Shown here one piece after another: positions 50,702 to 59,341 of a stretch of 64,000 nucleotides of DNA. The stretch's first letter is position 1, and each line of letters starts with the position of its first letter. The DNA is from CAIQPS01 sp963843455 (GTDB lineage: Bacteria; Actinomycetota; Thermoleophilia; RBG-16-64-13). The position numbers and the translations under genes were made by a program. Under the pieces are notes generated by a model, which did not search any database, was not told where the DNA came from, and worked only from the letters and a program-made list of their open reading frames with translations. The stretch lies in assembly GCA_963843455.1 (NCBI GenBank), contig CAWJKE010000016.1, positions 186,001-250,000 on the forward strand, given 5' to 3'.

Positions 50702-51766
50702 CTACGGTTCGGTCCGGTTCGCGACACCGGCGCTCTCGAAGGTGGCCATCTCGGCCAGCGTCTTGGCGGCCGCGTCGATGATGCTCGTGGCCAGCGCCGC
50801 CCCCGTGCCCTCGCCCAACCTCATCTGCAGATCGAATAGGGCCACTAGACCGAGCTCTTCCAGGACCACCCGGTGCCCCGCCTCCACCGAGACGTGGCTG
50901 GGGAGGATGTAGTCCACTGCTGCGGGACAAAGGCGCACGGCGGCAAGCGCCGCGGCCGAGGAGATGAACCCGTCCATGACCACGGGGCGGCGCCGGGCGG
51001 CCGCCCCCAGGATGACCCCGGTCAGAGCGGCGATCTCGAGCCCGCCCACCTTGGCCAGAACGTCCACGGGATCGCTCGGATCGGGCCGGTTCACCGCTAT
51101 CGCCTTTTCGATGACGGCGATCTTGTGCGGCAGGGCGTCGGCGGAGATCCCGGTGCCGTGGCCGGTCACTTCGCCGGCCGGGCGCCCGGTCAACACCGCG
51201 ATGATCGCGGAACTGGCCGTGGTGTTGCCGATGCCCATCTCGCCGGTGGCGAACATGGAGGCGCCCTCCGCCACCGCCTCCTCGACCACTTCGATGCCGA
51301 TCTCGATGGCCCGGATGGCCTCTTCCCGGGTCATGGCCGGCCCCTGAGCCATGTTGGCCGTGCCCATTCGGATCTTGCGGTGCCGAATGCCCTCCAGCGC
51401 GGAGATGTCGGCGTTGACGCCCACGTCGGTCACGATCACGCGCGCCCCCACATGCCTGGCGATGACGTTGATGGCCGCGCCCCCAGCCGCGAAATTGGCC
51501 ACCATGCCCGGAGTCACCTCGGCCGGATAGGCGCTCACGCCCTCGGCGGTCACTCCATGATCGGCGGCCATCACGGCGATGACCTTGTCGGGAAAGGTCG
51601 GCGTCGCCTGGCCCGCGATGCCGGCCAGGTGGATCGACAGGGTCTCCAGCCGGCCCAAGGCGCTCGTCGGCTTGGTAAGGATCGCCTGCCGCGCTTCGGC
51701 AGCGCGCATGGCTTCTGGGTCGAGGGGGCCGATGTTCTGCACGGTATGGTCCAAGAGGCTCTTCAA
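50702..51766 (-). CDS. cobT: Nicotinate-nucleotide--dimethylbenzimidazole phosphoribosyltransferase
   Basis: A 354-residue CobT. Typical blocks are VMAADHGVTAEGVSAYP, VTPGMVANFAAGGAAINVIA, ATGEMGIGNTTASSAI, and RLGEGTGAALA near the C-terminus holding the catalytic Glu. It makes alpha-ribazole phosphate from a benzimidazole-type base and nicotinate mononucleotide. It is the first gene of the minus-strand lower-ligand assembly run (cobT-cobC-cobU-cobS). No riboswitch lies upstream; only 120 bases separate it from the divergent GATase-like gene. Confidence 0.97.
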   Translation of the reverse strand: MKSLLDHTVQNIGPLDPEAMRAAEARQAILTKPTSALGRLETLSIHLAGIAGQATPTFPDKVIAVMAADHGVTAEGVSAYPAEVTPGMVANFAAGGAAINVIARHVGARVIVTDVGVNADISALEGIRHRKIRMGTANMAQGPAMTREEAIRAIEIGIEVVEEAVAEGASMFATGEMGIGNTTASSAIIAVLTGRPAGEVTGHGTGISADALPHKIAVIEKAIAVNRPDPSDPVDVLAKVGGLEIAALTGVILGAAARRRPVVMDGFISSAAALAAVRLCPAAVDYILPSHVSVEAGHRVVLEELGLVALFDLQMRLGEGTGAALATSIIDAAAKTLAEMATFESAGVANRTEP

Positions 51767-51885
51767 CGAGCGGCCCCGCTTTCGAGTGGATCGATGTGAG
51801 TGTGGATGGTAACCCGGGTGGATAGGGGCGTCAATTCGCGCCCGCTCTGGGCCGGACCGATCTCGGGCTGGAGTAAACTCTCCCC

Positions 51886-52605
51886 ATGAAAGTGCACTAC
51901 CTTCAGCACGTCGCCTACGAGGGTATCGGATCGATTCAGGAATGGGCCGAGGCCCGCGGTCACCCTCTGGCGGGGACCCTGATGTTCGCCGAGCAGGCCG
52001 ACGCTCAGGCCGGCGCTGCGGGCCTGCCCCATCCGGACGATGTCGACATGCTGGTCGTCATGGGCGGGCCTATGAACGTCTACGAGACCGAGAAGCACCC
52101 CTGGCTTCTCGCCGAGAAGGACTTCATCCGGGCGTGCGTGGCCGGCGGCAGGGCTGTTTTCGGCATCTGCCTGGGGGCCCAGCTCATCGCCGACGTTTTG
52201 GGGGGCGAAGTGACGCGCGCGCCTCACCAGGAGATCGGCTGGTATCCGGTGGACCTCACCGACGAGGGGCGCCGGCTCGAGGCCCTCGCCCACTTCCCCG
52301 ACCGCTTCACAGCCCTCCATTGGCACGGCGACACCTTCTCGATCCCGGGCGGGGCGGTCCACGCCGCTTCCTCGGCGGCCTGCGCCAACCAGGCCTTCGC
52401 CTTCGATGGCGCGCGGGTCGTCGGACTGCAGTTCCATCTGGAGGAAACGCCCGAGTCGCTCGCCGAACTGGTGCAGGCGGTTGGTCAGCATCTGCCCGAC
52501 GGTCCGTGGACGTCCAGCAGAGCCGGCCTTCTCCTCCCCGATGCGCCTTTCGCCGAATGCAAGCGCCTGCTCTTCGGCTTGCTGGACCGGATGGCTATGG
52601 AGTAG
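51886..52605 (+). CDS. Class-I glutamine amidotransferase-like protein (GMP synthase-like)
   Basis: A 239-residue GATase1 protein. The nucleophile elbow GICLGAQLIADVLGG lies near residue 90, with Cys present. The His and Glu appear in VVGLQFHLEETPESL. MVVMGGPMNVYE is the oxyanion-strand motif. With the full triad it should hydrolyse glutamine or a gamma-glutamyl compound, as in the GuaA-like or YLR126C-type group. It has no synthetase partner nearby, and its role is unknown. It is divergent from cobT and is followed by the amidohydrolase gene after 38 bases. Confidence 0.9.
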   Translation: MKVHYLQHVAYEGIGSIQEWAEARGHPLAGTLMFAEQADAQAGAAGLPHPDDVDMLVVMGGPMNVYETEKHPWLLAEKDFIRACVAGGRAVFGICLGAQLIADVLGGEVTRAPHQEIGWYPVDLTDEGRRLEALAHFPDRFTALHWHGDTFSIPGGAVHAASSAACANQAFAFDGARVVGLQFHLEETPESLAELVQAVGQHLPDGPWTSSRAGLLLPDAPFAECKRLLFGLLDRMAME

Positions 52606-52643
52606 TCTCGGCCGGTCCGCACGTCGCGCAAGGGAGAACCATC

Positions 52644-53667
52644 GTGATCAAGAGGATCGATACTGAGAACCATTTCGCGTCCGAAGCCTGGGTGGACGCG
52701 CTGCGCAAGAACGGGGACGGGTATCCCCGGCTGACCGAGGAACCGGACGGGCGGTACGCAATGCATCCGGCACCCGGCTCTCGCCTGATCTACAGCGTGC
52801 TCGACAGACTCCTCGACCTCGACGAAGGCCGTATCTCTCTGCTGGACGAGGCGGGCATCGACGTGACCGTCCTCTCCCTGGCCGCTCCGGGGACCGAGCC
52901 GTTCGAGCCCTCCCTGGGGACAAAGGTGGCCAAGGCGACGAACGACGCTCTGGCCGAGGCGATCGCCAGGCATCCCGACCGCTATCTCGGCTACGCCACT
53001 CTCGCCCCGAAGGACGCCGAGGCCGCCGCGCAAGGAGCTGGAGCGGTGCGTCAAGGAACTCGGCTTCCGCGGCTGGAACACGCACTCGAACTTCGGCGAC
53101 TCGTTCCTGGACGAAAAGCGCTACTGGCCGGTGCTGGCCAAGGCGGAGGAGCTGGGCGTGCCGGTCTACCTGCACCCCACCTGGCCCATAATCAAGGAGT
53201 TTCAGACCTACGGGAACGCCCTGTCGGGGCCGACCTTCGGCTTCACCGCCGAGACCGCCCTGGCCGCCATGCGCATGATCATCGCTGGAGTCTTCGACGC
53301 CTTCCCGAAGCTGCAGATCATCCTGGGCCACTACGCGGAGGGCCTGCCCTTCATGTTCGACCGCGTCGACCGCCCCTACCTCCAGGGCCACGTGCGTCCC
53401 GACCCCGCGGTGGCTCCGGTGCTCAAACGGATGCCCAGCGAATATCTGCGCGAGAACTTCCTAGCCTCCACGAGCGGCAACTACTCCTCGGCGGCCTTCG
53501 CCTGCACAAGAACGGCCATGGGCACGGCCCGCATGGTCATCGGCAGCGACTACCCCTTCGAGGACATGAAGGTCTGCACCGACTTCCTAGACGCCCAGCC
53601 GATGAGCGAGGCCGAGAGGGACCAGCTGTACGCGGGAACCGCGACCTCTCTAGGCATGACCCACTAG
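52644..53667 (+). CDS. Amidohydrolase (ACMSD-like), frameshifted
   Basis: With one extra base removed at 53031 the protein is 340 residues. It starts at GTG 52644 behind AGGGAGAA. The first frame covers IDTENHFASEAWVDAL (the usual HxH region reads ENH-F here) to LAPKDAEAAA. The second covers CVKELGFRGWNTHSNFGDSF, VPVYLHPTWP, QIILGHYAEGLPFM, and a C-terminal MVIGSDYPFEDM. The metal/catalytic His of YLHPTW, the GHYAEG His and the GSDYP Asp match amidohydrolase-2/ACMSD-type decarboxylases. It would decarboxylate or hydrolyse an aromatic acid. The single shift looks like a consensus error. Confidence 0.82.
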
Positions 53668-53946
53668 AGACGGCGGCGAGCGAAGCGATGCCGCGAGAGA
53701 ACGGCGGCGAGCGAAGCAATCCGCCCGTCGGGCGAACAAGCCCTCCGGAAGCGGCTAGCGGTACCCCGCTTGGAGCGTGAGGAGGGCTATGTGAGCCCGC
53801 TCAGTGAGTGGGGTGGGCTCACCGGTCCGAAAACGGCGAAGCCGGCCCGGCACTGCTGGCAGCAAGGGCCAAGGGAGGGCATAGGGGTCCCAGGGAGGAG
53901 TCGCAGAGCGCAGCCGGAAGGGACCCCTATGCCCTCCCTTGCACTC
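53668..53946. repeat. Intergenic region rich in inverted and direct repeats
   Basis: This stretch, between the amidohydrolase and purH 3' ends, contains no gene. It holds a direct pair GGCGGCGAGCGAAGC (around 53674 and 53705), an 8-bp inverted pair GTGAGCCC/GGGCTCAC (53791-53822), and a perfect 22-bp inverted repeat (53870-53891 with 53920-53941) with a 28-base loop. The large palindrome may terminate transcription from both converging genes or be a palindromic mobile repeat. Confidence 0.65.
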
Positions 53947-55485
53947 TTAGTGCCGGAAGTGTCGACGTCCGGTGACCACCATGGCCATCCCCCGAGATTC
54001 CGCCAGGGCCAGCGACTGGTCGTCCCTCATGGAGCCTCCAGGATGGATCACGCAGGTGGCACCGGCGTTCACGGCCACTTCCAGGGCATCGGGGAACGGG
54101 AAGAACGCATCTGAGGCCACGGCCGATCCGGCCAACGGGAAGCGGGCCCGGCTCACGGCCAGGTTGGCCGAGTCCACCCGGCTCATCTGCCCTACGCCGA
54201 CTCCGACAGTCATGAGGTCTTTGACCAGGATGATGGCGTTGGACTTGGCGTGCTTCGTGACCCGCCAGGCGAAGAGCAGGTCACCCCACTCCTCTTCGGT
54301 CGGGTGCCGGCTGGTGACCACGTGCATGTTGTCGCGCTGGTCGACCTCGCAGTCCCAGTCCTGGATAAGCATGCCGCCGTACACCCGCTTCATGTCGAAA
54401 GTTCCGCAGGTGTCGCGGTTCACTTGGCCGGTGAGTATGCGGATGTCCTTCTTGACGGTGAGCACCTCCATGGCTTCCTCGGTGTAACCCGGGGCCCACA
54501 GAACCTCGACGAAGTTGGTGGAGAGCAGCCGGGCGAGGTCTTCATCGACCACCCGGTTGATGGCGATCACACCACCGAACGCCGACACCGGATCGCACGA
54601 GAGAGCCTTCTCGTAGGCGGCGACCGCATACTCGGCGACCGCTACCCCGCAGGGATTGTTGTGCTTGACGATGACCGAGCAGGGCAGGGTGAACTCGTCC
54701 AGACACCGCCGGGCGGCGTCGAGGTCCAGCAGGTTGTTGAAGGACAATTGGGCGCCGTGGAGTTGCTCCAGTGCCCCCGCCGATTCACCTTTCGCCCCCA
54801 CCGACGAATACCAGGCCGCGCGCTGATGCGGGTTCTCTCCGTAACGCAGGTCGTTGACCTTTGCGAGGTCGAGCATGAGGAATTCTGGAAAATCCGCTTC
54901 CCGTTCGCCGAACCAGGTGGCAATGGCCGAGTCGTAGTGAGCGGTGTGGTGGAAAGCCTTGGCCGCGAGGCTGCGGCGGGTCTCGTACGACAGCTCGTTC
55001 GTATTCTCCCTGAGCTCCGCCAGCACCGGATCGTAGTCGGAGGGGTCGGTGACGATACCCACGCCGCTGAAGTTCTTCGCCGCAGCCCGCACCATGGTGG
55101 GGCCGCCGATGTCGATGTTCTCGATCGCCTCTTCCTCGCTCACGCCGCGGTGGGCCACGGTCTCCTCGAAGGGGTAGAGATTCACGACCACCAGATCGAT
55201 GGGCTTGATGCCCAGTTCGGCGATGGCCTTCATGTGGCTCGGCCTATCCCGGTCGGCGAGGATGCCGCCGTGGATGGCGGGGTGGAGGGTCTTGACCCGG
55301 CCGTCCATGATCTCGGGGAACCCAGTCACCTGAGAGATCCCGGTGATGGGCAGCCCGGCCTCCTTGAGGTGGCGGGCCGTGCCCCCTGTGGAGATCACTT
55401 CGATCCCCAGATCAACCAAGCCACGCACGAAGGATTCGAGATCCTTCTTATCCGATACCGAAACCAGCGCCCGTGCGACCTTCAC
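53947..55485 (-). CDS. purH: Bifunctional IMP cyclohydrolase / AICAR formyltransferase
   Basis: A 512-residue PurH. The N-terminal MGS-like cyclohydrolase domain has VISTGGTARHLKEAG and GRVKTLHPAIHGGILADR. The formyltransferase part has LRYGENPHQRAA, VIVKHNNPCGVAVAE (Lys-His-Asn), and PGGSMRDDQSLALAE. It performs the last two steps of IMP synthesis. It lies downstream of purN by 87 bases on the same strand. The 3' end abuts a strong inverted repeat. Confidence 0.97.
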   Translation of the reverse strand: MKVARALVSVSDKKDLESFVRGLVDLGIEVISTGGTARHLKEAGLPITGISQVTGFPEIMDGRVKTLHPAIHGGILADRDRPSHMKAIAELGIKPIDLVVVNLYPFEETVAHRGVSEEEAIENIDIGGPTMVRAAAKNFSGVGIVTDPSDYDPVLAELRENTNELSYETRRSLAAKAFHHTAHYDSAIATWFGEREADFPEFLMLDLAKVNDLRYGENPHQRAAWYSSVGAKGESAGALEQLHGAQLSFNNLLDLDAARRCLDEFTLPCSVIVKHNNPCGVAVAEYAVAAYEKALSCDPVSAFGGVIAINRVVDEDLARLLSTNFVEVLWAPGYTEEAMEVLTVKKDIRILTGQVNRDTCGTFDMKRVYGGMLIQDWDCEVDQRDNMHVVTSRHPTEEEWGDLLFAWRVTKHAKSNAIILVKDLMTVGVGVGQMSRVDSANLAVSRARFPLAGSAVASDAFFPFPDALEVAVNAGATCVIHPGGSMRDDQSLALAESRGMAMVVTGRRHFRH

Positions 55486-55572
55486 CGTCTTCTCCCTCTC
55501 TTACAGCCGGCCTCGATCCCGGCCCATTACCCGTCGTATCCTCTGCGGCCGGCCTGCTCCCCAGCTCGTCCC

Positions 55573-56313
55573 TCAGTCTACCTGCACCACCCGGCTTCCC
55601 GGAAGTGGCGGCTTGACTCGCCCCGCCGCGATGAGCCGAACTGTCGCCGGCAGCAGCCGGTGCTCGACCTCGTGGATGCGCGCCGCCAGAGTCTCCGCCG
55701 TGTCTCCGTCTTCCACCCGCACCGCCTCCTGCGCTATGACCGGGCCGGTGTCGACGCCGGGGTCGACGAAATGGACCGTCACGCCGGTCACTTTGACCCC
55801 GTAACGGACCGCATCGCTGATGGAGTGCGTCCCTGGAAAGGCCGGCAGAAGCGCCGGATGTAGGTTGATCACCCGCCAGGGGAAGGCCGTGAGTAACGAT
55901 GGCGCGACGATGCGCATGTACCCGGCGAGCACCACGAGGTCGGGCTCGGCTTCACAAAGCTTGGTCGCCAGCGCCAGGTCGTGCTGTACGCGGTCTTTGA
56001 AGTCGCGAGCCGCGATGGTGGCGGTACGGATGCCGGCCCGGTCCGCGCGCTCGAGAGCGCGGGCGCCCGGGACGTCGCTGAGCACCAGGACGATCTCGAT
56101 CCGCCGAGCACCGGCCGGTGCCTCCTCGCGCGTCGCCGCGCCCGCGATGGACGGCGTGTCCTCGTCGGTATCGATGACCTCGAACCGGGGACGGTGCAGT
56201 CGATCGATCAGCGCCTGAAGATTGGACCCGCTCCCCGATGCCAGCACGGCGATGCGGAAGACCGGCGCTTCGTCCGCTGCCGCGCGGCGCACCGCTTCGT
56301 CCGGCGCCGTCAC
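55573..56313 (-). CDS. purN: Phosphoribosylglycinamide formyltransferase
   Basis: A 246-residue protein. The start GTG 56313 overlaps the purM stop (GTGA). IAVLASGSGSNLQALIDR carries the phosphate loop, INLHPALLPAFPGTHS the catalytic His, and VTVHFVDPGVDTGPVIAQ the catalytic Asp. The usual family length is about 200. The extra residues are an N-terminal leader of 20 and an acidic insert (about residues 47-70) between the first two strands. It transfers a formyl group from formyl-tetrahydrofolate to GAR. Confidence 0.95.
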   Translation of the reverse strand: MTAPDEAVRRAAADEAPVFRIAVLASGSGSNLQALIDRLHRPRFEVIDTDEDTPSIAGAATREEAPAGARRIEIVLVLSDVPGARALERADRAGIRTATIAARDFKDRVQHDLALATKLCEAEPDLVVLAGYMRIVAPSLLTAFPWRVINLHPALLPAFPGTHSISDAVRYGVKVTGVTVHFVDPGVDTGPVIAQEAVRVEDGDTAETLAARIHEVEHRLLPATVRLIAAGRVKPPLPGSRVVQVD

Positions 56314-57407
56314 AGCCGGCCTCCCAGTGTCACCTTGTCTCGGCCGACGAGCACCTCTCCCAGGCCGATAACCTCTTCGCCCCCCTGGGCCAGCAGCTCC
56401 CGAGCGCGGGACTTCGCGGTCTCGGGGACCACCAGCACGTAGCCGATGCCCATGTTGAAGGTGGCGAACATCTCCTCGTCGGCGATATCGCCCAGGCGTT
56501 GGATGGCCTGGAACACGGGCGGGATCTTCCATTCAGCGAAGTCGAGACGCGCGGAAAGACCGTCGGGGATGACCCGGGCCAGATTGCCGATCATCCCGCC
56601 GCCGGTGATGTGCGCCATCGCCTTGACGGGCACGCCTTCGTCGAGCAGCCGCAGCACACTGCGAACGTAGATACGGGTGGGGAGCAGCAAGGCGTCGGCG
56701 ATGGTATCGCCGCTCACGGCGGGGGCGCCATCCGGAAAGCGGTCGCCCGGTTGCAGGCCGTTGACCTCCAGCACCTTCCGGACCAGCGAGTAGCCGTTGG
56801 AGTGGAAGCCGCTGGAAGCGAGGCCGAGGACCGCGTCGCCCTCCTGGACGTTGGAGCCGTCGATCAGTTTGGCTCGCTCCGCGAGACCCACGCAGAAGCC
56901 GGCCACGTCGAATTCTCCCGGGGAGTAGAGCCCGGGCATCTCGGCCATCTCCCCGCCGACGAGCGCGCACCCCGCTTGGCGGCAGCCCTCGGCCACACCG
57001 GCCACGATCCGCGCCATCTCGGCGGGCAGCAGTCTGCCGACGGCGACGTAGTCGAGAAAGAGGATGGGACGAGCGCCGACCGTGAGGACGTCGTTGACCG
57101 ACATCGCCACCAGGTCGACGCCGACGGTATCCAGCCGGCCCGTCTCCTGCGCCAGCAGGAGTTTGGTGCCGACGCCGTCGGTGGATGTGACCAGCACGGG
57201 ATCCTGCAGACCGCCAGGAAGCTGGAACATGCCTGCGAAGCCCCCGATCGAACCAAGCACCCCGGGGATGTAGGTGCTCTCCACGTCGGCCTTGATCAGA
57301 CGGACGGCCTCTTCTCCTGCCTCTATGTCCACGCCGGCCTGCCGGTAGTTCATGTCCACCGAGTGCTCGGCGTGGATGGGAAACACGTCATCGGGCTTAT
57401 TGAACAA
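56310..57407 (-). CDS. purM: Phosphoribosylformylglycinamidine cyclo-ligase
   Basis: A 365-residue AIR synthetase. NYRQAGVDIEAGEEAV is the family start, preceded by 18 extra residues; TTG 57407 has GGAGG at 6 bases, which makes it the better start than the inner ATG 57353. Other blocks are GGFAGMFQLPGG, TSTDGVGTKLLLAQE, LDYVAVGRL and HITGGGMIGNLARV. It makes AIR, the branch point to purines, thiamin pyrimidine and, in anaerobes, benzimidazole lower ligands. It overlaps the small membrane protein gene by 11 bases. Confidence 0.96.
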   Translation of the reverse strand: MFNKPDDVFPIHAEHSVDMNYRQAGVDIEAGEEAVRLIKADVESTYIPGVLGSIGGFAGMFQLPGGLQDPVLVTSTDGVGTKLLLAQETGRLDTVGVDLVAMSVNDVLTVGARPILFLDYVAVGRLLPAEMARIVAGVAEGCRQAGCALVGGEMAEMPGLYSPGEFDVAGFCVGLAERAKLIDGSNVQEGDAVLGLASSGFHSNGYSLVRKVLEVNGLQPGDRFPDGAPAVSGDTIADALLLPTRIYVRSVLRLLDEGVPVKAMAHITGGGMIGNLARVIPDGLSARLDFAEWKIPPVFQAIQRLGDIADEEMFATFNMGIGYVLVVPETAKSRARELLAQGGEEVIGLGEVLVGRDKVTLGGRL

Positions 57408-57696
57408 GCGCCACCTCCGCTGAGCCGCCCGAGAGAGCGCCCGTGGAACTCATGCCTGCGGGGGCCGCCCCGCCCGACCCACTGGTCGTCGATGTGGTGC
57501 TCGTGGTGCCGTGCCGCAGCACCGAGAACGATGGTAGCTGGACCGGCTTGACGAACACGATGATGCAGACGAGGACGACCAGGCAGGCCCCGGCGATACC
57601 CAGCAACCTGCGGCTCCGCTCCACGGCGCCCACCAAGGCGGCCAGGAAGAAACCGCTCAAAAGGAAGAACAACACTATGCTGACCGAGCTTCTCAC
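57397..57696 (-). CDS. Small membrane protein with Thr/Ser tail
   Basis: A 99-residue protein read from GTG 57696. Two hydrophobic helices (about residues 5-23 and 31-49) are followed by a polar tail rich in Thr, Ser and Gly. No family was recognised. Its last bases overlap the purM start, and the purM ribosome site lies inside it, so it is at least transcribed with purM. The upstream ribosome site is weak, so the gene is plausible but not certain. Confidence 0.55.
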   Translation of the reverse strand: MRSSVSIVLFFLLSGFFLAALVGAVERSRRLLGIAGACLVVLVCIIVFVKPVQLPSFSVLRHGTTSTTSTTSGSGGAAPAGMSSTGALSGGSAEVALVQ

Positions 57697-57754
57697 TCGA
57701 CCAGCGTACCAAACCGCCCACGATTGATGCGCCCATTTGGCCGGGAGGCGCGTC

Positions 57755-57786
57755 GCCGACCGGGGGGCGAGTCGCCACCCGGCGGC
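57755..57786 (-). terminator. GC hairpin downstream of the cytochrome b5-like gene
   Basis: On the minus strand GCCGCCGGG pairs with CCCGGTCGGC (one bulged base), with an inner GGCGA-type hairpin in the loop. It begins 7 bases after the stop. There is no T-run, so termination is only inferred. Confidence 0.4.
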
Positions 57787-57792
57787 CTCTCA

Positions 57793-58032
57793 CTATGCTC
57801 CCAGAGTCCCCACCACGGGGAAGTTCTCGAGCACGTAGTCGTTGTGAGGGGCGAAATCCATGTCGTCGGTCAGGTCGGCGCCGGCGCTGTGTTCATCCCC
57901 ATGCTCGCCGTTCTCCCACATCAAACTGCCCGAGACGTCATAGACCTTACCATTGTGGGCTATGTACGCCGGCTTACCGTCCTTGCCGTCGAACGAAGCC
58001 AGTTCGTCGGCAGTGAAGACCCGCTCTTCCAT
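57793..58032 (-). CDS. Cytochrome b5-like heme-binding protein
   Basis: A 79-residue single-domain protein. FTADELASFDGKDGKPAYIA and GKVYDVSGSLMWENGEH are the b5-like strands; GDEHSAGADLT and APHN carry the two His expected as heme ligands in this short prokaryotic group (H-x-AG-x-D-x-T and APH). GGAGGGT precedes the ATG. It has no signal peptide, so it is probably cytoplasmic. Divergent from the multiheme cytochromes, it may belong to the same electron-transfer activity. Confidence 0.88.
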   Translation of the reverse strand: MEERVFTADELASFDGKDGKPAYIAHNGKVYDVSGSLMWENGEHGDEHSAGADLTDDMDFAPHNDYVLENFPVVGTLGA

Positions 58033-58216
58033 CGGACCCTCCTTCTCCGGTCAGACTCTCGCACCCACACCATTCTACGCTCGGCCGAAGAGGCCCTCCG
58101 GCACAGACGCCGCCAAAGCCATGCACCCAGAGGCCTTCCGGCCCCGACTTCTCGGAAGTCCCCTTGCTTCGCCGCCTTCGCTCTACTACTGTGCTTAGCA
58201 GAAGGCTACTCACGAC

Positions 58217-59318
58217 ATGCGTGGGAATGGGTGGTCATGGAAGAAGACGAGCGGACCGAAGGGCAAGAGCCGCCGAAGGCCAGGCACTGTAGACGACGCA
58301 ATCACGGAGCCCGCCGCAGGCGACCGCCCGGCGCGGCGCGCCGACCCCTCCGGCGACTCACCACCGGCCGGGAAGCCCCGAAAGAGGCGTCGTCGACGCT
58401 GGCTGATCGCCCTTTCCGTCGTCGGGGCCGTCATCATCATCCTCATCATCTCCGCCTTTGTGACCGCGCACTTCACCAGTGCAAGCTCCTTCTGCGACAG
58501 TTGCCACGAGATGGACCCCTACTACCAGAGTTGGCAGGACTCGACGCACAGCAGCGTGGAGTGTCGCGAATGTCACATCCCTCCGGGCGCCGTTCCCTAT
58601 ATCCTGACGAAGTTGGGCTCGTTCCGGGAGATCTACGTGCACTTCTCGTCCCACCCGGACGCACCGCTCGCGGTCACGCGGGATATCCCCAACTCGAACT
58701 GCCTCAAGTGCCACAACCCGCCTCCCGACCCAAACCTGCCGACCGTGAGCTTCAAACATGCGGGTCACGCGGGCCTCGACTGCATCAGCTGTCATGTCCG
58801 GTTCGTACACACGACGGTCAATCCGCCCTTCTACCAGGACCCCGCGGCCATGTCGTCCTGCTTCAAGTGCCACAATGGCAGCATCGCCCCGAACGATTGC
58901 TCCTACTGCCATACGGCTCCGCATGAGGCGAGAGGCGAATGCAGCACGTGTCATAACCAGCAGAGCTGGACCAACGCGAGTTTTCAGCACCCGTTCGCGT
59001 TGACGGGTGGACACGCAAATCTAGCCTGCACCGATTGTCATGTCAGCAAGCCGGGAGTGGAGAACATCCCCGGGACCCAACTGCCCAAGCCCGATCCTGC
59101 CTGCATCTCCTGCCACGGTGACCATCACAAGGGGCTGACGGACTGTGCGTCGTGCCACACCCCCGGCGGGTGGCAGGAGACCTCGTTCGTCCATGCAGCA
59201 AGTCGGCCCCCACATGCCTTCCGGAGAGAAGCCCCTTCAGTGCGGTGACTGCCACAAATCGGGCTACACGAGCGCCAGTTGCACCCCGTGCCACTCCGGA
59301 ACGCCGACGGGAGACTAG
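58217..59318 (+). CDS. Membrane-anchored multiheme c-type cytochrome (12 CXXCH), frameshifted near the end
   Basis: A basic N-terminus of about 60 residues precedes one transmembrane helix (IALSVVGAVIIILIISAFV), then an extracytoplasmic cytochrome. Ten CXXCH motifs precede a frameshift at about 59194 (one extra base). The correct frame continues QQVGPHMPSGEKPLQCGDCH and adds two more motifs (CGDCH, CTPCH) before the TAG at 59316. The opening SSFCDSCHEMDPYYQSWQDSTH resembles NapC/NirT-type and related tetraheme domains. It probably passes electrons from the quinone pool to an outer acceptor. One 68-residue CHxSKPG...CASCHTP unit is present. The next gene is a longer paralogue. Confidence 0.88.
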
Positions 59319-59341
59319 CGGCTGTGGGCGAAGACGAGCAG

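Noticed and set aside
57353..57353. ATG 57353 as the purM start
   Set aside because: It fits the usual family N-terminus but has no ribosome site, while TTG 57407 has GGAGG at the right spacing.
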